From: Glaciimonas immobilis
GTDB taxonomy: Bacteria; Pseudomonadota; Gammaproteobacteria; Burkholderiales; Burkholderiaceae_D
Direction: 5' to 3'
DNA length: 64,000 bases
NCBI RefSeq assembly: GCF_011947285.1
Contig: NZ_JAAOZT010000017.1
Span: 62,001-126,000 of the forward strand
Shown: positions 27,357-37,845 of the stretch, one piece after another
Numbering within the stretch: position 1 is the stretch's first letter
Layout: the number at the start of each line of letters is the position of its first letter
The notes under the pieces: model-generated
What the model was told of the DNA's origin: nothing
Seen by the model: the letters and a program-made list of their open reading frames with translations, nothing else
The model's database searches: none
Translations under genes and position numbers: made by a program

Positions 27357-28442
27357 TTAGTTGAACCGTGCAAGGATACGCAAATCCTCGCCAATTTGCT
27401 TGATCTGATGGAATTTCAGTGAAAACTTTTCCTGTAGATTATCCAGCGGCGGCAAATCGAACATGCCCCTTGCATCGCCGATGATATTTGGCGCCAGATA
27501 CACCAGCAACTCGTCCACACAGAGCTCGCGTATCAATGAGGCGTTAAGCTTGGCACCGGCTTCTACATGAATTTCATTTATCTGACGGCTACCGAGGGCT
27601 AATATAACTTGTGGTAAGTCCACCTTTCCGTGGGCGTTGGGAAGCACCACAACTTCGGCCCCCCGCTCGTGAAGGAGCGCTTCTTTTTCAGGATTGCCGA
27701 TAGCGGAAAAAATCAAGGTCGGTTCGCCACGCAATATCCGTGCGTTGATATCTATTCCCAGCTTGCTATCAATGATCACGCGCAACGGCTGGCGCGTTAC
27801 CTCCAGCGCGCGCACCGTGAGTTGCGGGTCGTCTTGTTTAACCGTGCCGATGCCGGTCAAAATGACACCTGCACGGGCACGCCAAAGGTGACCGTCATCA
27901 CGTGCCGCGGACGAGGTAATCCACTGACTCTGCCCGTTATAAAGCGCTGTTTTACCGTCAAGACTGGCCGCGACTTTGAGCCTGACCCAAGGCTTGCCGC
28001 TTTGCATGCGGCTAAAAAATCCGATGTTAAGCTCCCTCGCCTGCTCCGCCAGCACGCCGGTCTCTACAGCTATCCCTGCTGCGCGAAGGCGCGCAAAGCC
28101 TTGCCCGCCAACCTGCGGGTTGGGATCTTCCATTGCTGCGATCACCTTTACCAGACCGGCCTTTACCAATGCATCGGCACAAGGCGGCGTGCGCCCAAAG
28201 TGGCTGCACGGTTCCAGCGTCACGTAAGCCGTCGCGCCGCGCACGTCATGGCCTTTTACGCGGGCGTCGTTAATCGCCTCAATTTCAGCGTGATTACCGC
28301 CTGGCGGCTGCGTAAATCCTTCGCCGATAATCAAACCGTCTTTAACGATGACACAACCGATGGCCGGGTTGGGCGCACTGGTAAGTAAACCGTGTTCCGC
28401 CAGTCGCAATGCGTGGGCCATAAATACGTCAGCATGCGTCAT
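27357..28442 (-). CDS. ribD: bifunctional pyrimidine deaminase/reductase
   Basis: Two consecutive riboflavin steps: deamination of the diaminopyrimidine, then reduction of its ribose side chain. The N-terminal deaminase has zinc motifs NHAEIEAI and EPCSHFGRTPPC. The C-terminal reductase starts near residue 150 (RLKVAASLDGKTALYNGQS). 361 residues from the ATG at 28442, with AGGG eight bases upstream. No FMN riboswitch is visible upstream. Cotranscribed with ribE. Confidence 0.95.
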   Translation of the reverse strand: MTHADVFMAHALRLAEHGLLTSAPNPAIGCVIVKDGLIIGEGFTQPPGGNHAEIEAINDARVKGHDVRGATAYVTLEPCSHFGRTPPCADALVKAGLVKVIAAMEDPNPQVGGQGFARLRAAGIAVETGVLAEQARELNIGFFSRMQSGKPWVRLKVAASLDGKTALYNGQSQWITSSAARDDGHLWRARAGVILTGIGTVKQDDPQLTVRALEVTRQPLRVIIDSKLGIDINARILRGEPTLIFSAIGNPEKEALLHERGAEVVVLPNAHGKVDLPQVILALGSRQINEIHVEAGAKLNASLIRELCVDELLVYLAPNIIGDARGMFDLPPLDNLQEKFSLKFHQIKQIGEDLRILARFN

Positions 28443-28565
28443 GATGTAACCCTGAAAAGTGACAAACAATAAATAAAAATCGATAACGCAAATAGCCCCC
28501 TAAATCCGCACCATCGCAAAAACTAAACGGGCCGCATCGCTATACGCCTACGTCGCGCTCTCGGG

Positions 28566-29534
28566 CTACGACAAAGATTCAGCCCCTGCAGCGCCGACAT
28601 TATTGCGTAGTGTAACAATACGCGTCATAACCGCTCTTAATTTTCCGTCGGTGGCGATTTGCTTTACACCACCGCAATCAACATAATGCTGCGGCGTCTG
28701 CGTGGCGTGGTGACTTGCGCGCAGTTGCATGCATAATTTTACCCGCACTACCGTTTTCCAGTTTTGCTGCTGGTTTGACGATAATGCATCCACTTGTGTT
28801 GCCGTCAAAAACCGCTGAACTGAAAAATCATCCGGCCCCGCCACCCCAAATTCTAGTCGCATATCCTCAACATTATTGAGTATCGGCTGGGCGATACCGC
28901 GCCCGTTGCCGCTGTTACCGTGGCAATATAAGGAGGTCGTATTTCGTCCGGTCGGGGTGGCAACAAAAAACCTGTTGTGGGCTATTGATACCGGTTTTCC
29001 ATCTACGTACGAGGGATGACTTTTGGGTAACGTGACAAACCCAGCTTGTGACCCATTACAATCGGCACCTGCGCCGCTATCAAAATCGAACACATCCGCG
29101 ACCCGATAAGCGACGTCAAATCCCGCCATGCCACCACTGGGTTTACAGGCAAAATCGTGTGACAACGGCTTCACAAATCCATCGTCGCAACCACGTAAAC
29201 CTTGCCCGGGCTTGCCCTCGGGACTGACGAAATCTGTTTTATCCACCTCGGCAGCATCGGCGCTGGCCGAGGTCATGTGTCCAAATCCGGCTTGCCGCAA
29301 ATTAGTCTCCATCAACTGCATCGCATAACGTCCATCCTGCTGCAATCGAAGATGCTCCTCATTCAAACGATAACTGCTTCTGCTGCCAAAATACAAGCTC
29401 ATTACCGCTGCGATCAGGCCCAGACCGATGACCATCGTGACCGCCAGTTCGATCATCGTCACACCATACTGAGGCGAAAAGCGGCGCAGGTTCGCGGTGC
29501 CGGATTTCTTTGTTGTTTCGGGTAAAAGTATCAT
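28566..29534 (-). CDS. pilW: PilW-family minor pilin
   Basis: Type IV pilus minor pilin that helps prime pilus assembly. Class III prepilin signal with G-VTMIELAVTMVIGLGLIAA (Glu5 present), then the DGRYAMQLMETNLRQAGFG region typical of PilW. About 322 residues. The ATG at 29534 overlaps the fimT stop as ATGA and has GGA six bases upstream. An ATG six bases earlier is also in frame. The usual companions pilV, pilX, pilY1 and pilE are not next to it. Confidence 0.85.
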   Translation of the reverse strand: MILLPETTKKSGTANLRRFSPQYGVTMIELAVTMVIGLGLIAAVMSLYFGSRSSYRLNEEHLRLQQDGRYAMQLMETNLRQAGFGHMTSASADAAEVDKTDFVSPEGKPGQGLRGCDDGFVKPLSHDFACKPSGGMAGFDVAYRVADVFDFDSGAGADCNGSQAGFVTLPKSHPSYVDGKPVSIAHNRFFVATPTGRNTTSLYCHGNSGNGRGIAQPILNNVEDMRLEFGVAGPDDFSVQRFLTATQVDALSSNQQQNWKTVVRVKLCMQLRASHHATQTPQHYVDCGGVKQIATDGKLRAVMTRIVTLRNNVGAAGAESLS

Positions 29535-30073
29535 GCGCATTCCGAGGTACCTAGCAGAACATTCATGCGGCCACTCCGACTGAAACAGATAACGCGCTCA
29601 AATTTTCCTGCGTGACGAAATACCAGTTTGGTAAAACTACCCCCCGGTCGGCCCAGGCCATCGTATTTAATTGCCTTGGTCGCTGCCAGTATGGTGAGGT
29701 CAGCGCTGGCTATCGCCTGGCGCAACAAGACCCGATTCTCATCGGGAACGATCACCACCCACCCGCTCGCCCAATCATTACCTGGACGGCCACCAACGGC
29801 GCTGCTGTCGCACAGACCGGTACCAAATGTCACATTCACACTGCGGCAAAGCACTACTGCACGACCGCGCTTGATCGCTTCCGTGCGCGCCAACGTGGCA
29901 GCGGCAATGAATCGATTGACGGTGACGCTCATGCGGGTTTCAATGATGAAGTCACGCAGCACTGGGGCGCCAATTGCGAGTAGCAGGATCGAGACGCACA
30001 TCGTCATCATTAATTCGATCAGCGTAAAACCACAACGGCATCTTGCCGTTGACATGCCGGGTTTGGGGGACAT
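29531..30073 (-). CDS. fimT: FimT/GspH-type pseudopilin
   Basis: Minor pilin of about 180 residues: prepilin motif G-FTLIELMMTMCVSILLLAIG, then the FimT/GspH domain (RTEAIKRGRAVVLCRS; DWASGWVVIV). The start is uncertain. In-frame ATGs at 30106, 30073 and 30055 all give leaders of acceptable length and none has a ribosome site. FimT proteins in other bacteria can bind DNA during uptake. Coupled to pilW by a four-base overlap. Confidence 0.8.
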   Translation of the reverse strand: MSPKPGMSTARCRCGFTLIELMMTMCVSILLLAIGAPVLRDFIIETRMSVTVNRFIAAATLARTEAIKRGRAVVLCRSVNVTFGTGLCDSSAVGGRPGNDWASGWVVIVPDENRVLLRQAIASADLTILAATKAIKYDGLGRPGGSFTKLVFRHAGKFERVICFSRSGRMNVLLGTSECA

Positions 30074-30311
30074 AGAAAGAGCGTGGCATGAAAGCCAGCT
30101 TTGCATCGGGTGACAGAGGCGCGAATACTAACGTGTTTATTCCAGGAAACCTTATTTTTGCAGTACAACCCGGAGCAATTTAAGTATAAGTCTCAGAATA
30201 GACCCTCACCGGCGTTATGAACGCCAGTTTTGTTCTTAGCGCCGTGTTCAGCAAGTAATGCGGCATCTTGTTAAATCCGCTATCGACAACGTCATTGTGT
30301 CATAAGCGTTA

Positions 30312-30776
30312 CTACTTTTTCCGTGCGGGATCTGAGAACTCTTCGATCATATGCTGAAATTCGGCGACATCTTCAAAGCTCTTGTACACCGATGCAAAGC
30401 GAATGTATGCGATTTTATCCAGTCGTTTCAACTCTTGCATAACTAATTCCCCGACATGTCCGGAAATCACTTCACGCTCACCGCTGGACAGTAATTGTTC
30501 TTTTATTTTTTGTAACGCTTCATCTAGCGACTCGGCAGAGACAGGACGCTTGCGCAGTGCCAGCATCAAACTGGCGCGTAATTTACCGCCGTCAAACTCT
30601 GTACGGCTGCCATTTTTCTTGACGATGACGGGCATCACCAGCTCAATCCGTTCGTGCGTGGTAAAGCGTTTATCGCATTTATTGCAGCGGCGCCGGCGGC
30701 GAATGGCATCGCCCTCTTCCGAGACGCGCGTGTCCAGAACCTGAGTATCTTCGTGATGGCAGAATGGACATTTCAT
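30312..30776 (-). CDS. nrdR: transcriptional repressor NrdR
   Basis: Zinc-ribbon/ATP-cone repressor of ribonucleotide reductase genes. The N-terminal ribbon [15 protein letters not shown] and [19 protein letters not shown] carries the four cysteines; the ATP-cone follows from about residue 50. 154 residues, standard length. Lies downstream of glyA, an arrangement common in Burkholderiales. Confidence 0.95.
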   Translation of the reverse strand: MKCPFCHHEDTQVLDTRVSEEGDAIRRRRRCNKCDKRFTTHERIELVMPVIVKKNGSRTEFDGGKLRASLMLALRKRPVSAESLDEALQKIKEQLLSSGEREVISGHVGELVMQELKRLDKIAYIRFASVYKSFEDVAEFQHMIEEFSDPARKK

Positions 30777-30864
30777 GATGGCAGCAATCTATAACGGTTG
30801 ATCGACGCTCTATTGGCTAACAGGCTAATTATATTAACTCGCTAACGCCATGTCATACGGGCCC

Positions 30865-30896
30865 GCGCTGGCTATACAGCCAGAACGGGCCCAAAG
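30865..30896. repeat. inverted repeat between glyA and nrdR
   Basis: GGGCCC at both ends encloses CTGGCT and AGCCAG, giving a long interrupted hairpin. No T run follows on the minus strand, so termination is not certain; it could be a processing or pause site. Confidence 0.4.
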
Positions 30897-30946
30897 TTGG
30901 TGCTTTGATTCAGGATCAGCATAGTGCCTGCTCCCTGCTACGCACT

Positions 30947-30988
30947 GCTCGTTGCTCATTGCTCATTGCTCATTGCTCATTGCTCATT
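30947..30988. repeat. seven-base tandem repeat GCTCATT
   Basis: Five perfect copies of GCTCATT (30954-30988) preceded by one variant, GCTCGTT. It lies in the glyA-nrdR spacer, so copy-number changes would alter spacing only. Confidence 0.85.
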
Positions 30989-31036
30989 GCTTGATGATGA
31001 CAAACGAATGAAGCAAAAGCGCAAAGCTATCGACAA

Positions 31037-32281
<1,245 letters not shown>

Positions 32282-32380
32282 GATAATTCCAATCGATAGA
32301 GGTTAACCTTTGCAGGTTCTGCATCGAATGAGGGCCAAAAAAAGGGGAAATGCGGCAGCCTCAGACGTACGTTCCATTCG

Positions 32381-32490
32381 GGCTGCCCAGGCGCACGGCG
32401 GTAAAATCTCACGCTTCCCAGTGGTTGCCCACCTTCCCGAACGACGATCTGATTGCATCGGTCCGGTTTTTCGCCAGTTACGTGAGACGA
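32381..32490 (-). promoter_or_regulatory. ZTP (pfl-type) riboswitch upstream of glyA
   Basis: On the minus strand the leader carries ACTGGCG early, then AACCACTGGGAAGCGTGAG, and after a short variable linker the 3' block ACCGCC with CGCCTGGGCAG. This combination, with the GCCUGGGCA block and the GGGAAGCG segment, is the signature of the ZMP/ZTP aptamer, commonly found before glyA, purH and folate genes. Binding of ZTP, which accumulates when 10-formyl-THF is short, turns expression on. About 100 bases separate it from the glyA start. An expression-platform terminator is not obvious, though a T run follows at 32335-32345. Confidence 0.85.
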
Positions 32491-32502
32491 AATGGTAGCC
32501 GT

Positions 32503-32531
32503 ATTGTAAGTGAAGGTCTTAGATAGATCAA
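32503..32531 (-). promoter_or_regulatory. sigma-70 promoter of glyA
   Basis: TTGATC (32526-32531), 17 bases, TACAAT (32503-32508) on the minus strand; transcription would start just upstream of the ZTP aptamer. Confidence 0.75.
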
Positions 32532-32945
32532 GATTGCCAAGTAGCCAACACGGGCTAAATATACCTTGGACATCATATCCCTCGGACATCAATAGTTAAT
32601 GGTCGATTCTAGTTTTTAAAACCATTGGTTTCGGCTACAATTTCTTAGCCTTTTGCACTGCAACAAAAATATTGCAAATTATTAATGTAAATTAACGCCT
32701 TAGCGGACATTATTCCCAGGCTGTGTAGCGATATTAAATTAACCCCCGATATGCCCCAAAGAGGAAGACATTTAATAACAATGTAGTTCGTGTATCGGTA
32801 CAATTATTACCCAGGTAAATATCGAAATGGCGTGAAGAAACACCGAGCCAACACATTGCGCTACCATTAAGGTTAATCTGCCAGCGATTATTGTGATCTT
32901 ATATTACGATTTAATAACTGCACTAATTCAAGCATTCCAAGACCC
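32532..32945. other. intergenic, glyA promoter to ybgC
   Basis: No gene is seen in about 410 AT-rich bases. Should contain the Tol-Pal operon promoter on the plus strand. Confidence 0.4.
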
Positions 32946-33419
32946 ATGAGCCCAGTAATACCCGCAGCAGAAAACGATTTCATCTGGTCCATCCGAGTAT
33001 ATTACGAGGACACTGACGCCGGTGGCGTTGTGTTTTATGCAAACTATCTGAAATTTTTTGAGCGTGCGCGTACTGAATGGTTGCGTGCGGCGGGGATTGA
33101 GCAGAGTTTGCTGGTAAAAACCAACCAGGTCATGTTCGTGGTCAAAAGCACCGCGCTTGATTATCACGCACCATCACGACTCGACGATGAACTTAATTTA
33201 ACCGTCAGGGTCGAAAACGTTGGCCGCGTTGCCGTTGAATTTATTCAACAGGCGTGGCGACTTGACGGCGGCGTGCCTAAGCTTCTGGCAACCGGCCGAA
33301 TTAAAGTGGTTTGTGTCAACGCGCAGTCGTTTCGCCCGCAAGCGATTCCGCAAAAGGTGATGGACCGCATTCAGCCTGAACACATTTCTATTGTTAATAC
33401 GGCAAATGCTGCCCTTTGA
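32946..33419 (+). CDS. ybgC: Tol-Pal system acyl-CoA thioesterase
   Basis: Hot-dog-fold thioesterase, first gene of the tol-pal cluster. 157 residues with the active-site stretch YYEDTDAGGVVFYANYLKFFERARTEWL near the N-terminus. In relatives it hydrolyses short acyl-CoAs and associates with phospholipid synthesis. About 250 bases separate it from tolQ. Confidence 0.93.
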   Translation: MSPVIPAAENDFIWSIRVYYEDTDAGGVVFYANYLKFFERARTEWLRAAGIEQSLLVKTNQVMFVVKSTALDYHAPSRLDDELNLTVRVENVGRVAVEFIQQAWRLDGGVPKLLATGRIKVVCVNAQSFRPQAIPQKVMDRIQPEHISIVNTANAAL

Positions 33420-33671
33420 TCGCAATCTAAAAATTACAATGCCGCTATCACCACCACAGAATATCGATGCAAAACTGAAAAACGTGCGATACGATTACAA
33501 TTACCGCTTTCGCACTCTGGTGCCCAAAATAAATACAGATCAACACGTTACGCCGCAATCCGCTGCTAACGCCCCTAAACATTCAGATCCGTTTTACGAC
33601 GCGGTTTTTTTACGTTAATTAATTGCGTTAGTTAAAATTGCTGTCCCAGACCCCTTAGCCAGACTGCCTCC

Positions 33672-34373
33672 ATGACTGTCACTCAAGATTTATCGTTTCT
33701 TACCCTTATCACCAACGCCTCCATACTCGTACAACTCGTCATGCTGCTATTGCTGGCGGTGTCTGTGATGAGCTGGACGTATATTTTTCGTAAAATGTTC
33801 GCCATCAGAAGCGCGCGTGCGCAAACGGAAGAGTTCGAACGGGCGTTCTGGTCTGGTGGCAATTTGACCGAGTTATATCAGGGAACCACCTCCAACCGCC
33901 GCCGCGGCGCTGGCGCAACGGGTGCGATGGAACGTATTTTTGCAGCTGGCATGGACGAATTCAGCAAAATAAAGGCCTCCGCGGGTCATAAAGCCAACAC
34001 CGATTCGGCGGCGTTACTAGACGGCTCACGGCGCGCGATGCGGGCAGCCTATCAGCGCGAAATGGATGCACTGGAGTCGCACCTGGCGTTCCTGGCGTCG
34101 GTCGGCTCTGTCTCCCCTTATGTGGGCTTGTTCGGCACCGTATGGGGCATCATGAACGCGTTCCGTGGCCTGGCAAACGTACAACAGGCCACGCTGGCCG
34201 CAGTCGCGCCCGGTATTGCAGAGGCACTGATTGCCACCGCGATTGGTCTGTTTGCGGCGATACCGGCGGTGGTGGCATACAACCGCTTTGCGCATGACGT
34301 TGACCGTCTGGCGATTCGCTTTGAAAGCTTCATCGAAGAATTTTCCAACATCTTGCAACGGCAGGCACGCTAA
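33672..34373 (+). CDS. tolQ: Tol-Pal energy-coupling protein TolQ
   Basis: Inner-membrane proton-channel subunit related to MotA and ExbB. 233 residues with three membrane segments (about 15-37, 145-168, 178-200) and the conserved SVSPYVGLFGTVWGIMNAF segment. Overlaps tolR by one base (TAATG), so the two are coupled. Confidence 0.96.
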   Translation: MTVTQDLSFLTLITNASILVQLVMLLLLAVSVMSWTYIFRKMFAIRSARAQTEEFERAFWSGGNLTELYQGTTSNRRRGAGATGAMERIFAAGMDEFSKIKASAGHKANTDSAALLDGSRRAMRAAYQREMDALESHLAFLASVGSVSPYVGLFGTVWGIMNAFRGLANVQQATLAAVAPGIAEALIATAIGLFAAIPAVVAYNRFAHDVDRLAIRFESFIEEFSNILQRQAR

Positions 34374-34807
34374 TGACCGGCTTCTCGTCAATGCGTGGAG
34401 GCCGACCACGCAAATTTAAAGCAGAAATCAACGTCGTCCCCTATATCGACGTGATGATGGTTTTACTCGTCATCTTTATGGTCTCTGCGCCTATGGTCAA
34501 TCCTAACGTGATCAATTTGCCTACTGCGGCCAAGTCCGTGGCGCCGCCCACTGAATATATCGAGGTCGCACTGAAGGCAAATGGCGACTCCAGTTTGCGC
34601 ATTAATGGCAAAAAAACTGGCGGCAGCACAGCTGAAACAGTGGGTAAAAGTCGACTGAAAGCCACATTGCAAGCGCTACACGATGATAATCCTGACATGC
34701 CAATGATGATTTCAGCCGAAAAAGACATCAAGTACGATGAAGTCATTCAGGTGATATCTCAAGCGAAGTTAATGGGTATTAACCGTGTAGGATTGGCGAC
34801 CAAGTGA
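34373..34807 (+). CDS. tolR: Tol-Pal proton-motive-force protein TolR
   Basis: Single N-terminal membrane helix with the essential Asp in VPYIDVMMVLLVIFMV, then a periplasmic domain; 144 residues. Partner of TolQ and TolA in using the proton gradient for outer-membrane constriction. Confidence 0.95.
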   Translation: MTGFSSMRGGRPRKFKAEINVVPYIDVMMVLLVIFMVSAPMVNPNVINLPTAAKSVAPPTEYIEVALKANGDSSLRINGKKTGGSTAETVGKSRLKATLQALHDDNPDMPMMISAEKDIKYDEVIQVISQAKLMGINRVGLATK

Positions 34808-34835
34808 CCAAGTGCCGCACACTGACAATCTGCTC

Positions 34836-35885
34836 ATGACAGATAGAACCTCTTACGTCATACCAAAAGAACCGGGTCGATGGCGCGCCATCGGTCTGGC
34901 CGCGGCCGTCCATGCCGCACTGATCGCTTTTTTATGGATCGGTGTGCATTGGCAAAGCCAGGTACCGGTTGCAGTGGAAGCAGAGGTCTGGAGTCCGGAG
35001 GCGCGTGAGGCCGCACCACGACCGCCGCCGGTAGCGCCGCCCGAACCACCCGCACCCGTAGAGAAGCCAATACCGCAACCGGTCCCAAAACCGGTGATAC
35101 AGGAACCGCCGCCACCGCCACCGCCGAAAGTGGTGCAGCCGGTGTTGCCGGATCCAGAAATCGCTCTGGAAAAAGAGCGCAAACGTAAAGCGCAGGAACA
35201 AAAGGCGCGCGATCAGGCCGCGCAGGCCGAGCAAGCCCGTGAAGATAAAGAGCGCAAGCAAGTTGAGCAAGAGAAAAAAGATGCCAAGAAGTTAGCGGAA
35301 AAGCAGGCGGAGAAATTAGCCGATAAGTTAGCAGAAAAGCAGGCGGAGAAATTAGATAAACAAAAGGCCGCAGACGCCAGGAAAAAAGACGAAGCAGACA
35401 AGAAACAAGCAGCGGATGCCCTTGCAAAACTCAAGCAGAAGCAAGACGCTGCGAAGAAAGCGGAAAGCGATAAGCAACGCAAAGCGGACGATGCTGCGGA
35501 AAACAAACGCCATGATGATGATATGAAACGCTTGCTGGGACAGGCCGCTGGCACGGGTGCGTCCACCAGCACCGGCACTGCTGCAAAATCACAGGGACCA
35601 CGCGGTGGCGATCCTGGCTATGCCCAAAAGGTGGGTGCCAAGATCAAAAATAATATCCGCTTCCCCGTGCCCGATGGCATGACGGGAAATCCATCGGTAG
35701 AATACGAAGTGCAATTATTACCGGATGGCTCGGTAGCCAGTATTCGCCTTAGAAAGCCATCTGGCATCCCTGGTTTTGATGACGCAGTCAAGCTAGCCAT
35801 TGAAAGATCAGCACCTTATCCAAAAGATAACTCGGGTTCTGTACCATCCAGCTTCATCGGAATCCATAAACCGAAAGATCAATAA
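34836..35885 (+). CDS. tolA: Tol-Pal periplasmic-spanning protein TolA
   Basis: Anchored by one N-terminal helix (AIGLAAAVHAALIAFLWIGV), then a Pro-rich linker, a long Lys/Ala/Glu/Gln helical domain with repeats of AEKQAEKLADKL type (about residues 120-235), and a globular C-terminal domain (YEVQLLPDGSVASIRLRK) that contacts TolB and Pal. About 349 residues. The ATG at 34836 fits relatives, which start a few residues before Y.(V/I)P.EPGRW; a GTG at 34812 in frame is possible. Confidence 0.93.
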   Translation: MTDRTSYVIPKEPGRWRAIGLAAAVHAALIAFLWIGVHWQSQVPVAVEAEVWSPEAREAAPRPPPVAPPEPPAPVEKPIPQPVPKPVIQEPPPPPPPKVVQPVLPDPEIALEKERKRKAQEQKARDQAAQAEQAREDKERKQVEQEKKDAKKLAEKQAEKLADKLAEKQAEKLDKQKAADARKKDEADKKQAADALAKLKQKQDAAKKAESDKQRKADDAAENKRHDDDMKRLLGQAAGTGASTSTGTAAKSQGPRGGDPGYAQKVGAKIKNNIRFPVPDGMTGNPSVEYEVQLLPDGSVASIRLRKPSGIPGFDDAVKLAIERSAPYPKDNSGSVPSSFIGIHKPKDQ

Positions 35886-35888
35886 CTT

Positions 35889-37211
35889 ATGAAAAAGAAC
35901 CTGTTAAACGCGCTGCCACAAAAGTTGACGCGATCATTGATACGATCAGTTGCCGTGATCAGTATTACGCTCGGTACGCTGGTATCGGCACCGCTGGTAC
36001 ACGCCCAGTTACGCATTGAAACGGCCGGCGTCGGTGCGAGTCAGATACCGATCGCGATTGCTGGTTTCAGTAATGAGAATCTGGCGCCGCAACAAATTAC
36101 GGCAATCATTAAAGCGGACCTGGCGCGTAGCGGCATGTTCAAAATCATTGATACCGGTGACGTTCTTTCGGAAGCATCGCAAATCAATTACAGCGACTGG
36201 AAGTCCCGGGGTGCCGACGCGCTAGTCGTGGGCAGCGTTGCTAAGCTGGCAGATGGCCGTTACGATGTGCGCTACAAATTGTATGACACCGCTAAATCAG
36301 CGCAACTGTCTGGCCTGGCGCTTGCTTCGGCACCGCAATATACCCGCGTTTCTGCACATAAAATCGCCGATGATATTTATCAAAAACTGATCGGTTACCG
36401 CGGTGCATTTGCGACGCGTATTGCGTATGTCACTAAGTCAGGTAACGAATATCGCCTGGAGATTGCCGACGCCGATGGTGAGGGAACACAGGTTGCCCTG
36501 CGTTCCAACGAGCCAATTATTTCACCGTCTTGGTCACCGGACGGCACCAAGGTAGCCTACGTTTCGTTTGAACAAAAAAAACCAGTGGTCTATGTCCAAA
36601 ATCTGGTCACTAAACAACGTACTGTTGTGGCCAATTACAAGGGCAGTAACTCGGCACCGTCATGGTCGCCAGACGGCAGCAAGATCGCCATTGCTCTGGC
36701 GCGCGACTCGCTCACTCAGGTCTATGTTGTCAACGCCGATGGTAGTGGCTTGCGCCGCCTGACGAACACCAACGGTATCGACACCGAACCGCAGTTCTCG
36801 CCCGATGGACAAAGCATTTACTTCACCAGCGACCGCAGCGGCGGCCCGCAAATTTATAAAATGAGTGCTAACGGCGGCGAAGCGCAACGCGTGACCTTTA
36901 GCGGCACTTACAATATCAGCCCTCGAATTTCGCCAGATGGTAAAACATTGGCGTATATTGCTCGACGGAACGGTGGATTCCAGTTGTACGCGATGGACCT
37001 GACTAACAATCAAGAGCAACGTCTGTCGGACACCGCCAAGGACGAATCTCCAAGCTTCTCGCCAAATGGACAGTACATCATGTACGCGACAGAGGCAGGT
37101 GGTCGCCACGGGTCCCTCGCGGTGGTTTCGGTTGACGGCAGGGTAAAACAACGGTTGACGGTAAAGGCGGGCGATATTCGGGAGCCAACCTGGGGCCCTT
37201 TTATGAAGTGA
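35889..37211 (+). CDS. tolB: Tol-Pal beta-propeller protein TolB
   Basis: Periplasmic protein with a signal peptide (cut after HAQ or nearby, around residue 40), an N-terminal alpha/beta domain, and a six-bladed propeller seen as repeats such as [39 protein letters not shown] and [13 protein letters not shown]. 440 residues. Starts three bases after tolA. The stop codon falls in a pentanucleotide repeat. Confidence 0.97.
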   Translation: MKKNLLNALPQKLTRSLIRSVAVISITLGTLVSAPLVHAQLRIETAGVGASQIPIAIAGFSNENLAPQQITAIIKADLARSGMFKIIDTGDVLSEASQINYSDWKSRGADALVVGSVAKLADGRYDVRYKLYDTAKSAQLSGLALASAPQYTRVSAHKIADDIYQKLIGYRGAFATRIAYVTKSGNEYRLEIADADGEGTQVALRSNEPIISPSWSPDGTKVAYVSFEQKKPVVYVQNLVTKQRTVVANYKGSNSAPSWSPDGSKIAIALARDSLTQVYVVNADGSGLRRLTNTNGIDTEPQFSPDGQSIYFTSDRSGGPQIYKMSANGGEAQRVTFSGTYNISPRISPDGKTLAYIARRNGGFQLYAMDLTNNQEQRLSDTAKDESPSFSPNGQYIMYATEAGGRHGSLAVVSVDGRVKQRLTVKAGDIREPTWGPFMK

Positions 37212-37231
37212 AGTGAAGTGAAGTGAAGTGA
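37205..37231. repeat. GAAGT pentanucleotide repeat at the tolB stop
   Basis: Five tandem copies of GAAGT starting at the last sense codon of tolB. The first copy provides the stop (ATG AAG TGA), so slippage changes only the spacer before pal. Confidence 0.85.
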
Positions 37232-37309
37232 AAAACACGCAAGTAATAGATTCATCGCTATAAAATATTTACATTAAGTTAAGACAACTCACCTCTCTGG
37301 AGAATCACA

Positions 37310-37831
37310 ATGCGCCAACTCAGTACTTTTGCCCTTCTCATTTCCAGCGCAGTTTTGCTGGCTGCCTGCTCATCTCCTGTCAAGCTGGACGACAAAGCTA
37401 AGATTGAAGATCGTGGCAGCATGAAAGGCGACGCCGATTCACGCTCGGTCAACCCGGTTGATACCGGCTCCAGCGATCCATTGAACGATCCACAAGGTAT
37501 CCTGTCTAAGCGTAGTGTGTATTTTGACTATGACAGCTATTCAGTCAAGGAAGAGTTCCGCTCAGTAGTAGAAGCGCATGCTAAATACCTGATCGCTCAC
37601 AAAGGCCGCAAGATCATCATCCAGGGCAATACCGATGATCGCGGTGGTCGTGAATACAATCTGGCACTAGGCCAAAAGCGTGCTGAAGCAGTCCGTAAAG
37701 CGCTGGCATTGCTAGGTGTTTCCGATGCACAGGTAGAAGCCGTTTCATTGGGCAAAGAAAAACCTAAAGCACTGGGCAACGATGAAGCGTCATTTGCTGA
37801 AAATCGTCGCGCAGATATCATTTATCAATAA
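37310..37831 (+). CDS. pal: peptidoglycan-associated lipoprotein Pal
   Basis: Outer-membrane lipoprotein: lipobox LLAAC puts the acylated Cys at residue 20, followed by the OmpA-like peptidoglycan-binding domain (VYFDYDSYSV; GNTDDRGGREYNLALGQKRA). 173 residues. About 100 bases after tolB. Confidence 0.97.
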   Translation: MRQLSTFALLISSAVLLAACSSPVKLDDKAKIEDRGSMKGDADSRSVNPVDTGSSDPLNDPQGILSKRSVYFDYDSYSVKEEFRSVVEAHAKYLIAHKGRKIIIQGNTDDRGGREYNLALGQKRAEAVRKALALLGVSDAQVEAVSLGKEKPKALGNDEASFAENRRADIIYQ

Positions 37832-37845
37832 ATCTATTGAAGATC

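Noticed and set aside
27630-28388. 252-codon open frame opposite ribD
   Set aside because: Shadow of a well-conserved ribD; basic, repetitive composition and no start signal.
28443-28565. FMN riboswitch before ribD
   Set aside because: The conserved AGGGGY...GGTGGGAT blocks of the FMN aptamer are not present upstream of ribD.
30947-30988. Possible CRISPR-like array
   Set aside because: The repeats are seven bases long with no spacers. No true CRISPR array was seen in the window.
34858-35427. Long open frames on the minus strand opposite tolA (189, 112 and 121 codons)
   Set aside because: They mirror the Lys/Ala/Pro-biased composition of tolA, have no ribosome sites and look like no protein family.
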